Below are positions 1-8,267 of a stretch of DNA of 64,000 nt, piece by piece (position 1 is the first letter of the stretch; the number at the start of each line of letters is the position of its first letter). The stretch is from CAYQQU01 sp964419545 (lineage in GTDB: Bacteria > Bacteroidota > Bacteroidia > Chitinophagales > Saprospiraceae), in contig CAYQQU010000010.1 of the NCBI GenBank assembly GCA_964419545.1, positions 58,235-122,234 of the forward strand. The letters are read 5' to 3'. The translations under genes and the position numbers were made by a program. The notes beneath the pieces are model-generated. The model saw nothing but the letters and a program-made list of their open reading frames with translations, was not told the origin of the DNA and made no database searches.

Positions 1-351
1 ATGTACTACGAAGAGCACGATTTCACCGAACGCGCCAAACGCGCCGGCTGGAAGATGTACTATACCGGCAATTCGTACATCCACCACAAACAGTCGATGT
101 CGATGGGGAAATCCAACCCGCGCAAAACCTACTACCTGTCGCGCAACCGCCTCTTGTTCATGCGCCGCATTTTACAGGGCGGCAAGTTTTACCTGTTTCT
201 CACTTATTACCTCCTGATCGGGCTGCCCAAAACCTTGTTCCGCCACCTGCGGCGCGGCGAGATCGACCATATGTACAGCACTTTGCGCGGCCTTTTCTGG
301 AATATCAACAAACGTAAAATACAGTACCAACATGAAGGAATTACTTTCTAA
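1..351 (+). CDS. Family 2 glycosyltransferase, C-terminal part
   Basis: Last 116 residues of a glycosyltransferase whose start lies before the window, so the ATG at base 1 is probably internal. The stretch EEHDFTERAKRAGWK matches the acidic loop and helix that follow the active site in rhamnosyltransferase-like GT2 enzymes, and YYLSRNRLLF with a short hydrophobic segment follows, as is usual near the end of these proteins. Probable role: transfer of a sugar to a lipid-linked surface polysaccharide on the cytoplasmic side of the membrane. Its stop overlaps the start of the acyltransferase gene by 20 bases, which suggests translational coupling. The family is clear; donor and acceptor cannot be told. 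Confidence 0.85.
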   Translation: MYYEEHDFTERAKRAGWKMYYTGNSYIHHKQSMSMGKSNPRKTYYLSRNRLLFMRRILQGGKFYLFLTYYLLIGLPKTLFRHLRRGEIDHMYSTLRGLFWNINKRKIQYQHEGITF

Positions 352-985
352 CGAAATGGAAAAGATCGCCGCCGAGCGAGGCTTGCGGCCCAACAGCCCC
401 ACCGTGCGCCTGCTGCTGCTGTGGCGCCTGGCGCAGCTGGGCTTCAACTGGCTGTTAACCCGTTATTATTTTCGCAAAGCAAACCAACTGGGGCGCATCG
501 TCTTCACCAACGGAAAGCCCAAAGTAGTCAACCAGGGCTACCTGGCCATCGGCAACGTCGTCCGCATCTGGTCGAACATCAACCAGTGCCGCCTCTCGGT
601 CAAAAAAGGCGGCCGCCTGACCATCGGCGACAATACGCGCCTCAACGGCCCGATCATTTCGGTTTCCAACGAGGTGCGCATCGGGAAGAACTGCCGGATC
701 TCACCCCAGGTATACATCATGGACGACGACTTCCACTCGCTGGCCGACCGGCTGAAAGCGGGTAAATCCAAGCCGATCATCATCGAAGACAACGCCTGGC
801 TGGCTACCCGCAGCATGGTGCTCAAAGGGGTAACCGTAGGCAAGGGCGCCGTGGTCGCCTCGGGCGCGGTGGTCACCAAAGACGTCCCCCCCTACACCGT
901 AGTCGGCGGCGTTCCCGCCAAAGTCATCAAACACATCAAGCCGCCGGAAGAAAAGAAAGCACAAGTGAAAATGCTGGCCGGCTAA
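332..985 (+). CDS. Left-handed beta-helix (hexapeptide repeat) acyltransferase
   Basis: 217 residues. A short alpha-helical N-terminus (about 1-70) is followed by hexapeptide repeats of the [LIV]-G-x4 type (about 85-195), with the typical loop MDDDFHSL containing the likely catalytic His and the usual end GAVVASGAVVTKDVPPYTVV then GGVPAKVIK. This is the layout of WbbJ/maltose O-acetyltransferase-like enzymes, which move an acetyl group from acetyl-CoA to a sugar. It overlaps the upstream glycosyltransferase and precedes another, so it probably decorates an exported polysaccharide. The acetyl donor and sugar are inferred from the family. Confidence 0.88.
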   Translation: MKELLSNEMEKIAAERGLRPNSPTVRLLLLWRLAQLGFNWLLTRYYFRKANQLGRIVFTNGKPKVVNQGYLAIGNVVRIWSNINQCRLSVKKGGRLTIGDNTRLNGPIISVSNEVRIGKNCRISPQVYIMDDDFHSLADRLKAGKSKPIIIEDNAWLATRSMVLKGVTVGKGAVVASGAVVTKDVPPYTVVGGVPAKVIKHIKPPEEKKAQVKMLAG

Positions 986-1034
986 CCCGGGCTAAATCCC
1001 CTCTGTAAGGCACTCACCGCTGATTTAATTACGC

Positions 1035-1055
1035 AACCCGGGAGTAATCCGGGTT
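1035..1055. terminator. Short hairpin between acyltransferase and glycosyltransferase genes
   Basis: AACCCGG and CCGGGTT form a 7 bp stem with a 7 base loop, just before the glycosyltransferase start at 1070. There is no good T-run, so this may be a weak terminator or a processing hairpin, or a relic of the CCCGGATTA-ended repeat family found elsewhere in the window. Confidence 0.35.
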
Positions 1056-1069
1056 TAAATCAAAAAACC

Positions 1070-2245
1070 ATGGCTTATTTATTCTGGGCCGGCCTGGCTC
1101 TGCTCGTCTATACCTATCTGGGTTACGGGCTGGTGGCCTGGCTGGGCGCTAAATGGGCGCAGTCGCGCCGCAAAAAAACGGCGGCGGGAACGGACTGGCC
1201 GGAGGTGACCCTGCTGGTGGCGGCCTACAACGAAGAGGATTTTATTGAAGCGAAAATCAAGAATTCCCTGGCGCTCGACTATCCCGAGGGCAAGCTGAAA
1301 TGCTTGTTCGTCACCGACGGCAGCACCGACCGCACCAATGAGATCATCCGGCGCTATCCGGAGGTTACCCTGCTCTACGAACCGGCGCGCCGGGGCAAGA
1401 TCGCCGCGGTCGACCGGGCAATGGAACAGGTGGATACGCCCATCACCGTACTCACCGACGCCAACGCCATGCTCAACCGGGAGGCCGTCCGCCGGATGGC
1501 CGTCCATTTCCGGGACCCGCAGATCGGCGCCGTAGCCGGTGAAAAACGCGTAAAGAGCGCCGGCGCGGCGAACGCCAAGGGCGAGAGCCTGTACTGGCGC
1601 TACGAATCGACGCTCAAGAAGCTCGATTTCCAATGGTATAGCGTGGTGGGCGCCGCCGGCGAGCTCTACGCCGTGCGCACCAGGCTGTTCCAGAAAGTAC
1701 CGCCCGACACCCTGCTCGACGATTTTATGCAAACCCTGCTCATCGCCCGCAGCGGCTACCGGGTAGCCTACGCGCACGACGCTTACGCCGTCGAGGGCGC
1801 CTCGGCCGACACCCGGGAAGAGATGAAAAGAAAGGTCAGGATTTGTGCAGGCGGCATCCAGTCGATCGTCCGCCTCGGCGACCTGATCAACCCTTTGCGC
1901 TACGGGGTGCTCAGCATCCAGTATCTGTCGCACCGGGTATTCCGGTGGACGCTGGCGCCGCTGGCCCTGGTGATCGTGCTGCTGACCAATATCGTGCTGG
2001 CGTGGAACGGATCGCCGCTGTACCAGGTACTGCTCGCCGGCCAGTTGCTGTTTTACGGCCTGGCGCTTGCGGGTTATCTGCGGCAAGACCGGCCCGGGCT
2101 GTTCCCGGGGTTCTTCGTGCCTTTTTATTTCGCGGTGATGAACGTAAGCGCCTACCTGGGTTTTGCCCGGTACCTGCGCGGCCGCCAGAGTGTGAACTGG
2201 GAGCGCGCTAAAAGGGTGGACGAAAAGGCAGGGTCCAGTGTTTGA
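1070..2245 (+). CDS. Membrane-bound family 2 glycosyltransferase (processive type)
   Basis: 391 residues. An N-terminal membrane helix (about 3-24) is followed by a GT-A catalytic domain (about 45-275): VTLLVAAYNEE, FVTDGSTDRT, TDANAML in place of the DxD motif, LLDDFM for the catalytic acidic pair and KRKVRICAGG in the position of the QxxRW region. Two or three further membrane helices lie near the C-terminus (about 300-365). This plan fits inner-membrane enzymes that polymerise or extend exopolysaccharides such as poly-N-acetylglucosamine or cellulose, though the substrate cannot be read from the sequence. It converges with the LytTR regulator gene only 12 bases downstream. Confidence 0.88.
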   Translation: MAYLFWAGLALLVYTYLGYGLVAWLGAKWAQSRRKKTAAGTDWPEVTLLVAAYNEEDFIEAKIKNSLALDYPEGKLKCLFVTDGSTDRTNEIIRRYPEVTLLYEPARRGKIAAVDRAMEQVDTPITVLTDANAMLNREAVRRMAVHFRDPQIGAVAGEKRVKSAGAANAKGESLYWRYESTLKKLDFQWYSVVGAAGELYAVRTRLFQKVPPDTLLDDFMQTLLIARSGYRVAYAHDAYAVEGASADTREEMKRKVRICAGGIQSIVRLGDLINPLRYGVLSIQYLSHRVFRWTLAPLALVIVLLTNIVLAWNGSPLYQVLLAGQLLFYGLALAGYLRQDRPGLFPGFFVPFYFAVMNVSAYLGFARYLRGRQSVNWERAKRVDEKAGSSV

Positions 2246-2257
2246 GCGGCGAATCGC

Positions 2258-2950
2258 TTATAACGGATCGATCTTTTTGAGCAATATATTGCGGTGGGCG
2301 CGGCTTACCGGAATCACTTTATCGTCGATGAGCACGCTATTGTCCTGGATATCGATGATTTTGGACAGGTTGACGATAAAGGACCGGTGGACCTTCAGGA
2401 AATCGGGATGCGCCAGGCGTTCGTCGATACTCTTGAGGGTGCCGTGCACGAGGTGGGCGGCGTCGGCCGTTTTAAAGCGAACGTAGTCGCCCACCGTCTC
2501 CACATAGAGCAATTCCTCGAGGTCGATGCGCACGAGGCGGCCGTCGGAGCGCACGAAGATATACCCCTTATCGGAAACGGAAACATCTTTGGGGGCCAGC
2601 ACCTTGCGGGCCCGCTCCACGGCTTTGAGCAAGCGGGGAAAAGTAACCGGCTTGGTGATGTAATCGACCACCAGTTCCTGAATTTCAAAAGCTTCCACGG
2701 CGTATTCCGGGTTGGAGGTGGTAAAGATCACATGGGGCAGCTCTGCCGCCGTACGCGCCAGTTCCACGCCGCTGAGCTCGGGCATCTCCACGTCGAGGAA
2801 GAGGAGGTCGAATGCTTCTTTGTTGAGCAGGTTCAGTGCTTTAACGCCGCTTTCGCAAGTCGCTGCGATTTCGAGATCTTCAAATCGTTCGCACAGTTTG
2901 CTGAGTGCGATCCGCGACATTTCGTCATCATCCACGATCAGACATTTCAT
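2258..2950 (-). CDS. LytTR-family response regulator
   Basis: 230 residues. Receiver domain at 1-118 with acidic residues DDDE at 7-10, phospho-acceptor Asp53 (LFLDVEMPE) and conserved Lys100 (TKP). A LytTR DNA-binding domain follows at about 125-230 (YIFVRSDGRLVRI, LLYVETVGDYV, VHRSFIVNL). It should bind DNA after phosphorylation. It is the last gene of the H-NOX/kinase operon; its start lies 23 bases inside the end of the kinase gene, so the two are translationally linked and very probably partners. No competing start fits as well. Confidence 0.95.
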   Translation of the reverse strand: MKCLIVDDDEMSRIALSKLCERFEDLEIAATCESGVKALNLLNKEAFDLLFLDVEMPELSGVELARTAAELPHVIFTTSNPEYAVEAFEIQELVVDYITKPVTFPRLLKAVERARKVLAPKDVSVSDKGYIFVRSDGRLVRIDLEELLYVETVGDYVRFKTADAAHLVHGTLKSIDERLAHPDFLKVHRSFIVNLSKIIDIQDNSVLIDDKVIPVSRAHRNILLKKIDPL

Positions 2951-5828
2951 GGGGTTCTTTTTTGAGATAATTTTGAATGTTTTGTACGACCAGGCCGAGG
3001 GCGGGCAACATGCCGCGCACGGCGCGGTGAAAGCTCTTCCAGCGATTGCGCAACAGTTCTTCTTCGATCTTTTCGCTGCGGGCGGCCTCTTCGATGCGCT
3101 GGGCGGGTTTTACCAGGTCGCCGCGCCCCACCATGCGGAAGTTGGGCTTGATCCGGTGCGCCAGGTCGCCCAGCCGGGGCCAGTCTTCGCTCGCCACGGC
3201 AGCCTCCATCTGCTGCAGTTCCTCCGGGATATTGCGGATGAATAGATCGAACATGATGAGCGCGTGCTCCCAGTCGCCTTCGTATAATTCTTCTAATTCT
3301 TCCACCTTAAACGGCTCGGGCAGCTGAAGGTTACTCAAACCGGCCGACCTTGTCTGCGCTACCTGGAACAATTCCCGGATGGCTTTCGACAGCTGATCGG
3401 GAGTGAAAGGCTTGGTCAGGTGAAAGTTCATCCCCACCTGCAGGGCTTTTTCGCGTTCGTCGAGCAGGGCCGAAGCGGTAAGCGCGATGATCGGCACCCC
3501 GGCATTGGGGTTATTGCGGGCGCTGCGCAGCTGGATGGTCGTTTCGTAGCCGTCGAGTTCGGGCATGCGGATATCCATCAGCACCAGGTCGAAGCGGTCT
3601 TTTTCCAGGATGGCCAGGGCTTCTTTGCCGTCGCCGGCCGACTGGGAGGTATGGCCCCATTTTTTGATGATCCGTTCGAGGTACATGCGGTTGACGGGAT
3701 TGTCTTCCACGATCAGGAAGTGTAGTTTGCGGTTGGCCTCGGCCTGGACCGCGACGCCCTCATCGCCGGCCGGCCGGCCTTTTTGCGGGATTTCCCCTTT
3801 GGCCAGGGGCAGGTAGAAGGAAAAGGTAGTGCCTTCGCCAACCTGGCTTTCGACCCAGATTTCGCCGCCCTGGAGTTCCACCAGCTTTTTGGTGATCGGC
3901 AGGCCCAGGCCGGTGCCGGTCTCTTTGTGGGCTTTCCCTACCTGGCTGAAGCGTTCAAAGACGGAGCCCAGTTTTTCCGGAGCGATGCCGATACCGGTAT
4001 CGCGTACGGAAAACTTTATAGTGACGTCTTTTTCCCGTTCCTCCATCAGGTCTACCTGCAGCTGGATGAAGCCCCGTTTTGTAAACTTGGTGGCGTTGCC
4101 CAGCAAGTTGAGGAGGCTCTGGTTGATGAAGGTAGTGTCGCCGACGAGGCGCTCCGGCAACTGCGGATCGATATCGAGCTTGAATTCGACCGGCTTGGAT
4201 TGCAGCCGGAAGGCGGTGGTGCGGCCGATGGCGTTGATGAGCTCCCAGGGATCGAAATTGCGGGGGTTGAGTTCCATCTTGCCCTCGGTGATCTTGGAAA
4301 TATCGAGGATGTCCGAGATCAGGGCCAGCAGGATATCCGAAGAATATTTGATGTTGTTGAGGTATTCTACCTGTTCTTCCTCCAGGGTGGTGTCGAAGAG
4401 CAGGTTGGTCATCCCGATGATCGAGTTGATGGGGTTGCGGATCTCGTGGCTCATATTGGCCAGGAAATCCTTCTCCGCGTCGCGGGCTTTTTCGGCTTCG
4501 ATGCGGGCGATCTCGAGGTCTCGCTGCAGGTTTTTCTGGTTGGTGATGTCGTAGTGGATGCCCATGGAGCCGATCACTTCACCCGCTTCGTTGTAGAAAG
4601 GCGCGCCGCTGATCAGCATCCAGCGGCGTTCGCCGGACTTGGCGATCAGCTGCGATTCGTAGACGCTGGTCGCGCCTTCCAGGCGGGCCCTTTCCTGATG
4701 GTCCATCAGAGAATGGAATTCGCCGGGCAGGAACACCTCCCGGGCGTTCTTGCCGACCAGCTCTTCCGGTGTGTAGCCGGTCATCTCGCAGAAGCGATCG
4801 TACACTTTGGTGATGATGCCTTGCTTGTCCACTTCCATGAGGCCGAGCTCCATATTTTCCATAATGCCCCGGTATTTTTCCTCGCTTTCGCGGATCTTGC
4901 GCTCGGCCAGCTTTTTCTCGGTGACGTCCTCGTAGCGCCACAGCTGCCCGTTGTATTCCTGGTTGCGGAAGATAGGCATGTATCGCAGCTCGATGATCCG
5001 GCCGTCGTGCGTCTCCAAAAATACCGGATCGGAGACGCGGCGATCGCGGAGCATCAATTCGGCGAAGAGCTCAAAAGAAGCCGGATCGCGAAAGAGGGAC
5101 TTGCTCTGCTCGGTGACCAGCTGGTTGTCGGCGCCGACCAGCATGCCGGGATCGGCTTCGATGCCGAAGATGTTGCAGAATTCCTGGTTGACGAGCACGA
5201 TCCGGCGTTTTTCGTCTTCCACCAGAATGCCTTCCTGCATACTTTCCAGGATGATAGACAGGCGGGCGTTGATGGTGGAAAGCTCCCGTTCGGCCTGCTT
5301 GCGTTCGGTGACGTCGCGGGCGATGGCGGTCAACCCGGTGATCTTATCGCCTTCGCGCACCACGCTGACGTGCTGGCCGAGCCACATCTCGCTGCCGGCG
5401 CCGAAGGGCACCGGGAATTCGAGGTAGGTGATCGACCGCTTTTCTTCCAGCTGCCGGAGATAGAACTGTTCTACTTTATTGCGAAAATCGGGCCGGACGA
5501 ACTCCGCGTAGTGGCGGCCGATGAGTTGTTCTTTGGGCAGCCCCAGTTTCTTTTCGGCGATGGCGTTGACAAACCGGAAATGGCCTTGCGGCGAGATGAT
5601 GTACATGATGTCCTGCGCCGATTCGACAATGGTCTGCAGGCGGGCTTTTTGTCGTTCGAGCTGTCGTGTTTTTTCGTCTACTTCATGCTTGAGGTTGGCG
5701 TTGAGATTGCGCAGTTCCCCGTTGGCGTGGAAAAGCTCCAACGCCTTATCTTCCAGCAGTCGCTCGGCTTCTTTACGCGCCCGGCGTTCCCGCGCCAGCT
5801 TTTTGCGCAATAACTCAATTTCTTGCAT
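2928..5828 (-). CDS. Soluble hybrid histidine kinase (coiled coil, 3 PAS, HisKA, HATPase, REC, Hpt)
   Basis: 966 residues and no membrane segment, so cytoplasmic. Order: charged coiled coil (1-65), PAS 1 (66-180), PAS 2 (190-308), PAS 3 (318-435), HisKA with phospho-acceptor His461 (NMSHEIRNP), HATPase with N box NLLGNATKF and G boxes DTGIGI and GTGLGL, receiver domain with Asp752 (LVLMDIRMPE), and an Hpt domain with likely phospho-His891 (LAHRIKPNFRM). It can therefore run a full His-Asp-His relay to the LytTR regulator encoded next. The H-NOX gene lies 6 bases upstream; lack of a membrane sensor fits control by the soluble H-NOX protein, as known for HnoK/HahK kinases. Confidence 0.96.
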   Translation of the reverse strand: MQEIELLRKKLARERRARKEAERLLEDKALELFHANGELRNLNANLKHEVDEKTRQLERQKARLQTIVESAQDIMYIISPQGHFRFVNAIAEKKLGLPKEQLIGRHYAEFVRPDFRNKVEQFYLRQLEEKRSITYLEFPVPFGAGSEMWLGQHVSVVREGDKITGLTAIARDVTERKQAERELSTINARLSIILESMQEGILVEDEKRRIVLVNQEFCNIFGIEADPGMLVGADNQLVTEQSKSLFRDPASFELFAELMLRDRRVSDPVFLETHDGRIIELRYMPIFRNQEYNGQLWRYEDVTEKKLAERKIRESEEKYRGIMENMELGLMEVDKQGIITKVYDRFCEMTGYTPEELVGKNAREVFLPGEFHSLMDHQERARLEGATSVYESQLIAKSGERRWMLISGAPFYNEAGEVIGSMGIHYDITNQKNLQRDLEIARIEAEKARDAEKDFLANMSHEIRNPINSIIGMTNLLFDTTLEEEQVEYLNNIKYSSDILLALISDILDISKITEGKMELNPRNFDPWELINAIGRTTAFRLQSKPVEFKLDIDPQLPERLVGDTTFINQSLLNLLGNATKFTKRGFIQLQVDLMEEREKDVTIKFSVRDTGIGIAPEKLGSVFERFSQVGKAHKETGTGLGLPITKKLVELQGGEIWVESQVGEGTTFSFYLPLAKGEIPQKGRPAGDEGVAVQAEANRKLHFLIVEDNPVNRMYLERIIKKWGHTSQSAGDGKEALAILEKDRFDLVLMDIRMPELDGYETTIQLRSARNNPNAGVPIIALTASALLDEREKALQVGMNFHLTKPFTPDQLSKAIRELFQVAQTRSAGLSNLQLPEPFKVEELEELYEGDWEHALIMFDLFIRNIPEELQQMEAAVASEDWPRLGDLAHRIKPNFRMVGRGDLVKPAQRIEEAARSEKIEEELLRNRWKSFHRAVRGMLPALGLVVQNIQNYLKKEPHEMSDRG

Positions 5829-5834
5829 GCGGCG

Positions 5835-6374
5835 CTATTTTTTGGTGATCGTGTAAGCGACGGCCACGCCGTTTTCGGTGATGGGCTCCGCCTGTATTTC
5901 TCCATCGACTTCGAATACGTCGAAGCAGCCTTCCAGCAGGCCGTAACCGAGATCGCCCATTTTGCGGGAAGATTCGTAGCGCAGCACCAACTGGTTGTCG
6001 GTGCGCGAAAGGACCTGCAGATCGGCCAGTTCCGCTTCCGGATAGAGCTTGCGCACTTCCACGTGGATGTAATCGTGGATGGAAGCCAGAAAGTCGAACA
6101 GGGAAATACCCGGCGGGAAAAAATGCGGGTACCCGCGGTGCAGAACGCCGAAAAGGTGTTTCCCGAAAACGCGCAGCAGCGTGCTCCGGTCGTGCCCGGT
6201 ATGCGCACTCAAACGCTGCACCAGCATTTCCATCTCCTGGGCGGAATAGGTGCCCACCGAGGTGTACGCCCCGCCGCTGGGCAGATCGGCTTCGTCAATG
6301 ATGGTTTCTACCAGATCGTCGCCGAAGCGGTCTTCTACCATTTCAATGAATTCGGTGAAAATGAGACCTTTCAT
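5835..6374 (-). CDS. H-NOX haem nitric-oxide sensor protein
   Basis: 179 residues from the ATG at 6374; a longer reading frame to 6449 exists, but the family starts MKGLIF exactly at this Met. Stand-alone H-NOX (HNOB) domain: His104 in SIHDYIHVEVRKLYPEAEL is in the place of the proximal haem ligand, and YESSR (Tyr133, Ser135, Arg137) is the conserved YxSxR haem-propionate motif. Bacterial H-NOX proteins bind NO through ferrous haem and control a neighbouring kinase or cyclic-di-GMP enzyme. Here the next gene is a soluble hybrid kinase and then a LytTR regulator, so an NO-responsive phosphorelay is the clear inference. Confidence 0.95.
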   Translation of the reverse strand: MKGLIFTEFIEMVEDRFGDDLVETIIDEADLPSGGAYTSVGTYSAQEMEMLVQRLSAHTGHDRSTLLRVFGKHLFGVLHRGYPHFFPPGISLFDFLASIHDYIHVEVRKLYPEAELADLQVLSRTDNQLVLRYESSRKMGDLGYGLLEGCFDVFEVDGEIQAEPITENGVAVAYTITKK

Positions 6375-6449
6375 TGGATCAACAGTTCTTTTGTTAGGAG
6401 GAATAAAAAGGGGGCGAAAGGGACAACCGGGAATACCCGTCGCCCGCAA

Positions 6450-6896
6450 CCGTTACGCCGGATTATACATGGGTTCTTCGTCATGACGGTCGTCAGGCTT
6501 GCGTTCGCACAGGAGGGCGGCCAGTTTGGCTTCGCAATAGATGAATCCATGAATAATCCGGGTTACGCAAAAAAGGGGGGACCATGCAGCAACCCGGCCG
6601 AAAACAGGACCGGTACAAGGCTGCCGATTGCGATTATTTGCCGGAAAAGATGATTCGGGTATTTGCTGAAAGCGTGGCTCAGACAACCGGTTTTTCCGGC
6701 TTCGCGTGTGCAGCTCCACTTAGGAAGACGAACATGCGCCAGGGCTACGCCGACAGACAAGCTCTAATCGAGGGTGAGTGAAATGAATGGGGGTAGGAAA
6801 AGACAGTTTTTACAAATGTAAGGGGTAAATCGCTAAGTTGACAAGCTTTAACGATATATTTTATCAGACGGATGCATTTTTTTTAATTTAACTCCG
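6450..6896. other. Intergenic region between H-NOX and MFS genes
   Basis: Apart from the family 1 element, this stretch has no convincing gene. Several short frames cross it in both directions but have no recognisable sequence and depend on the repeat. The last 120 bases before 6896 are clearly AT-richer than the surroundings. No definite terminator was seen. Confidence 0.5.
6458..6562. repeat. Family 1 inverted-repeat element (copy A, 105 bp)
   Basis: Left end CCGGATTATACATGGG and right end CCATGAATAATCCGGG are imperfect inverted repeats. The interior (ttcttcgtcatgacggtcg, gcgttcgcacaggagggcgg) matches parts of the copies at 10831, 30847 and 53002. The sequence TTACG stands directly before the left end and, after one G, directly after the right end, a possible 5 bp target duplication. 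It carries no gene and lies upstream of the H-NOX operon. Confidence 0.75.
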
Positions 6897-8156
6897 TTAA
6901 ATTGCGTCCTTTCCCTGTTCTTTCTCCAATGACCACTCGCTCACTTCGGAGCCCGGCACGCGCAGGCTCCAGCCCATCACCGCCAGCGTGCATAAGGCTG
7001 AAAGCAGCAGAATGACGTCAAAGCCCGGCCCCAGGTCCAGCATCAGCCCGAAAGTAACCGGCCCCAGCGCCGTGCTGAACACCATGACCGTAGCGAAAAA
7101 GCTGCGCACCGCGCCGATGATTTCCGTACCGTACACCTCGGCCAGCAAGGCGTTTTTGATGGTGCTGCCCGCGCCGTTGGAAAAGCCCATCAGAAAGAGG
7201 GCGATGGGATAGATCAGCGGGGCCCGGAAAGCGGCGAGCAGCAATAGCCCCACCAGATAAGGCCCCAGGAAGAACGGAAAAGTGCGCCGCGCGCTGAGGC
7301 GATCCACCAGCGGCCCCGAAAGCAACATCGCCAGCGCGCTTGCGCCGGCATAAGCGGCTAAGGACCCGGCCACCCATTCGGGCGACCATCCCTTGCTCTG
7401 CCCCAGTTGCACCTGAAAAAAGAAGACCGCCGTATTCAGGAACCCCAGCAAAAAAACGGCGGGCGTAATGATCCAGAAGGGCCGGGTACGCAGCAGGCGC
7501 AGAGGATTGTACGCCCGCTTCGCTGCGCTTTTATCCCCCTCCGTCACGCTGCGTCGCGGATGCGCCACAACTCTAGGTACGGCGCGCAACTGGAAAAAAG
7601 CTATTGGCGCCACCAGCACCACTACGCTCAGCGCAGACAGTTGTAAAGTGTACCGCCAGCCTAAGGCGCCGATGGCAAAGGCGACCAATACGGGAAGGAT
7701 CGCTTCGCCCGAAGGGTGCCCCAGGGTAGCGACGCTGATGGCCTTGCCGCGATCAATGGAAAAAGCGCGGGCCATGGTCGAAACGGAAGTATGACTCATC
7801 AGCCCCTGCCCCGATAAGCGCAAGCCGTAAAAGGCGAGCAACACGATCAGGGGATGGGGCGCTACCGACAGCAAAAGCAGGGAAATGAACAAACCCGACA
7901 ATACGCCCAGCGTGAAGCGGCCCAGCGCCACCGTATCGATGTAGCGCCCTACCCACGGCAGCGTGAAGGCGCTGCCCAGCGTACCTGCCGCGTAGAGCGA
8001 GCTCAGCTGCGTGTTGCTGAGCTGAAAAGCCGCTCCGATCTCGGGAACGTAAAGAGAGATCAGGAACGTCTGACCGAAACTGGAGAATAACGTCAGCAGA
8101 AAGCCGAACGACAGCAGTGAAAAATTTTCCCGGAGGAAGCGGCCATAATTGCGCAT
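6897..8156 (-). CDS. Major facilitator superfamily transporter
   Basis: 419 residues with about 12 hydrophobic segments in two halves separated by a basic loop near residues 190-220 (VVAHPRRSVTEGDKSAAKRAY). GSAFTLPWVGRYIDT in the TM2-3 region resembles the MFS motif A, and the second half repeats it weakly (GPLVDRLSARRTF). The general fold matches OxlT/monocarboxylate-type MFS carriers, but the substrate cannot be assigned. It lies 111 bases downstream of the haloalkane dehalogenase on the same strand, so both may share a transcript; a role in handling a dehalogenation substrate or product would be speculation. Confidence 0.88.
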   Translation of the reverse strand: MRNYGRFLRENFSLLSFGFLLTLFSSFGQTFLISLYVPEIGAAFQLSNTQLSSLYAAGTLGSAFTLPWVGRYIDTVALGRFTLGVLSGLFISLLLLSVAPHPLIVLLAFYGLRLSGQGLMSHTSVSTMARAFSIDRGKAISVATLGHPSGEAILPVLVAFAIGALGWRYTLQLSALSVVVLVAPIAFFQLRAVPRVVAHPRRSVTEGDKSAAKRAYNPLRLLRTRPFWIITPAVFLLGFLNTAVFFFQVQLGQSKGWSPEWVAGSLAAYAGASALAMLLSGPLVDRLSARRTFPFFLGPYLVGLLLLAAFRAPLIYPIALFLMGFSNGAGSTIKNALLAEVYGTEIIGAVRSFFATVMVFSTALGPVTFGLMLDLGPGFDVILLLSALCTLAVMGWSLRVPGSEVSEWSLEKEQGKDAI

Positions 8157-8267
8157 ACGGACTGATGGATGCTTACAAAGCGGGGAACGCCTCCCGGAAA
8201 GGGATGTTCTCCGTGGAGGATGTTTTTTAAGTACGCGGATGCCTGTTGCCTAAATCCACAGATCAGG

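Noticed and set aside
3783..5813. Long plus-strand frame of 676 residues opposite the histidine kinase
   Set aside because: It is the antisense shadow of a clear kinase gene in a GC-rich genome; the sequence has no domain and poor composition.
6453..6781. Several 60-90 residue frames around 6.5 kb
   Set aside because: They overlap the family 1 element on both strands and have no protein features.
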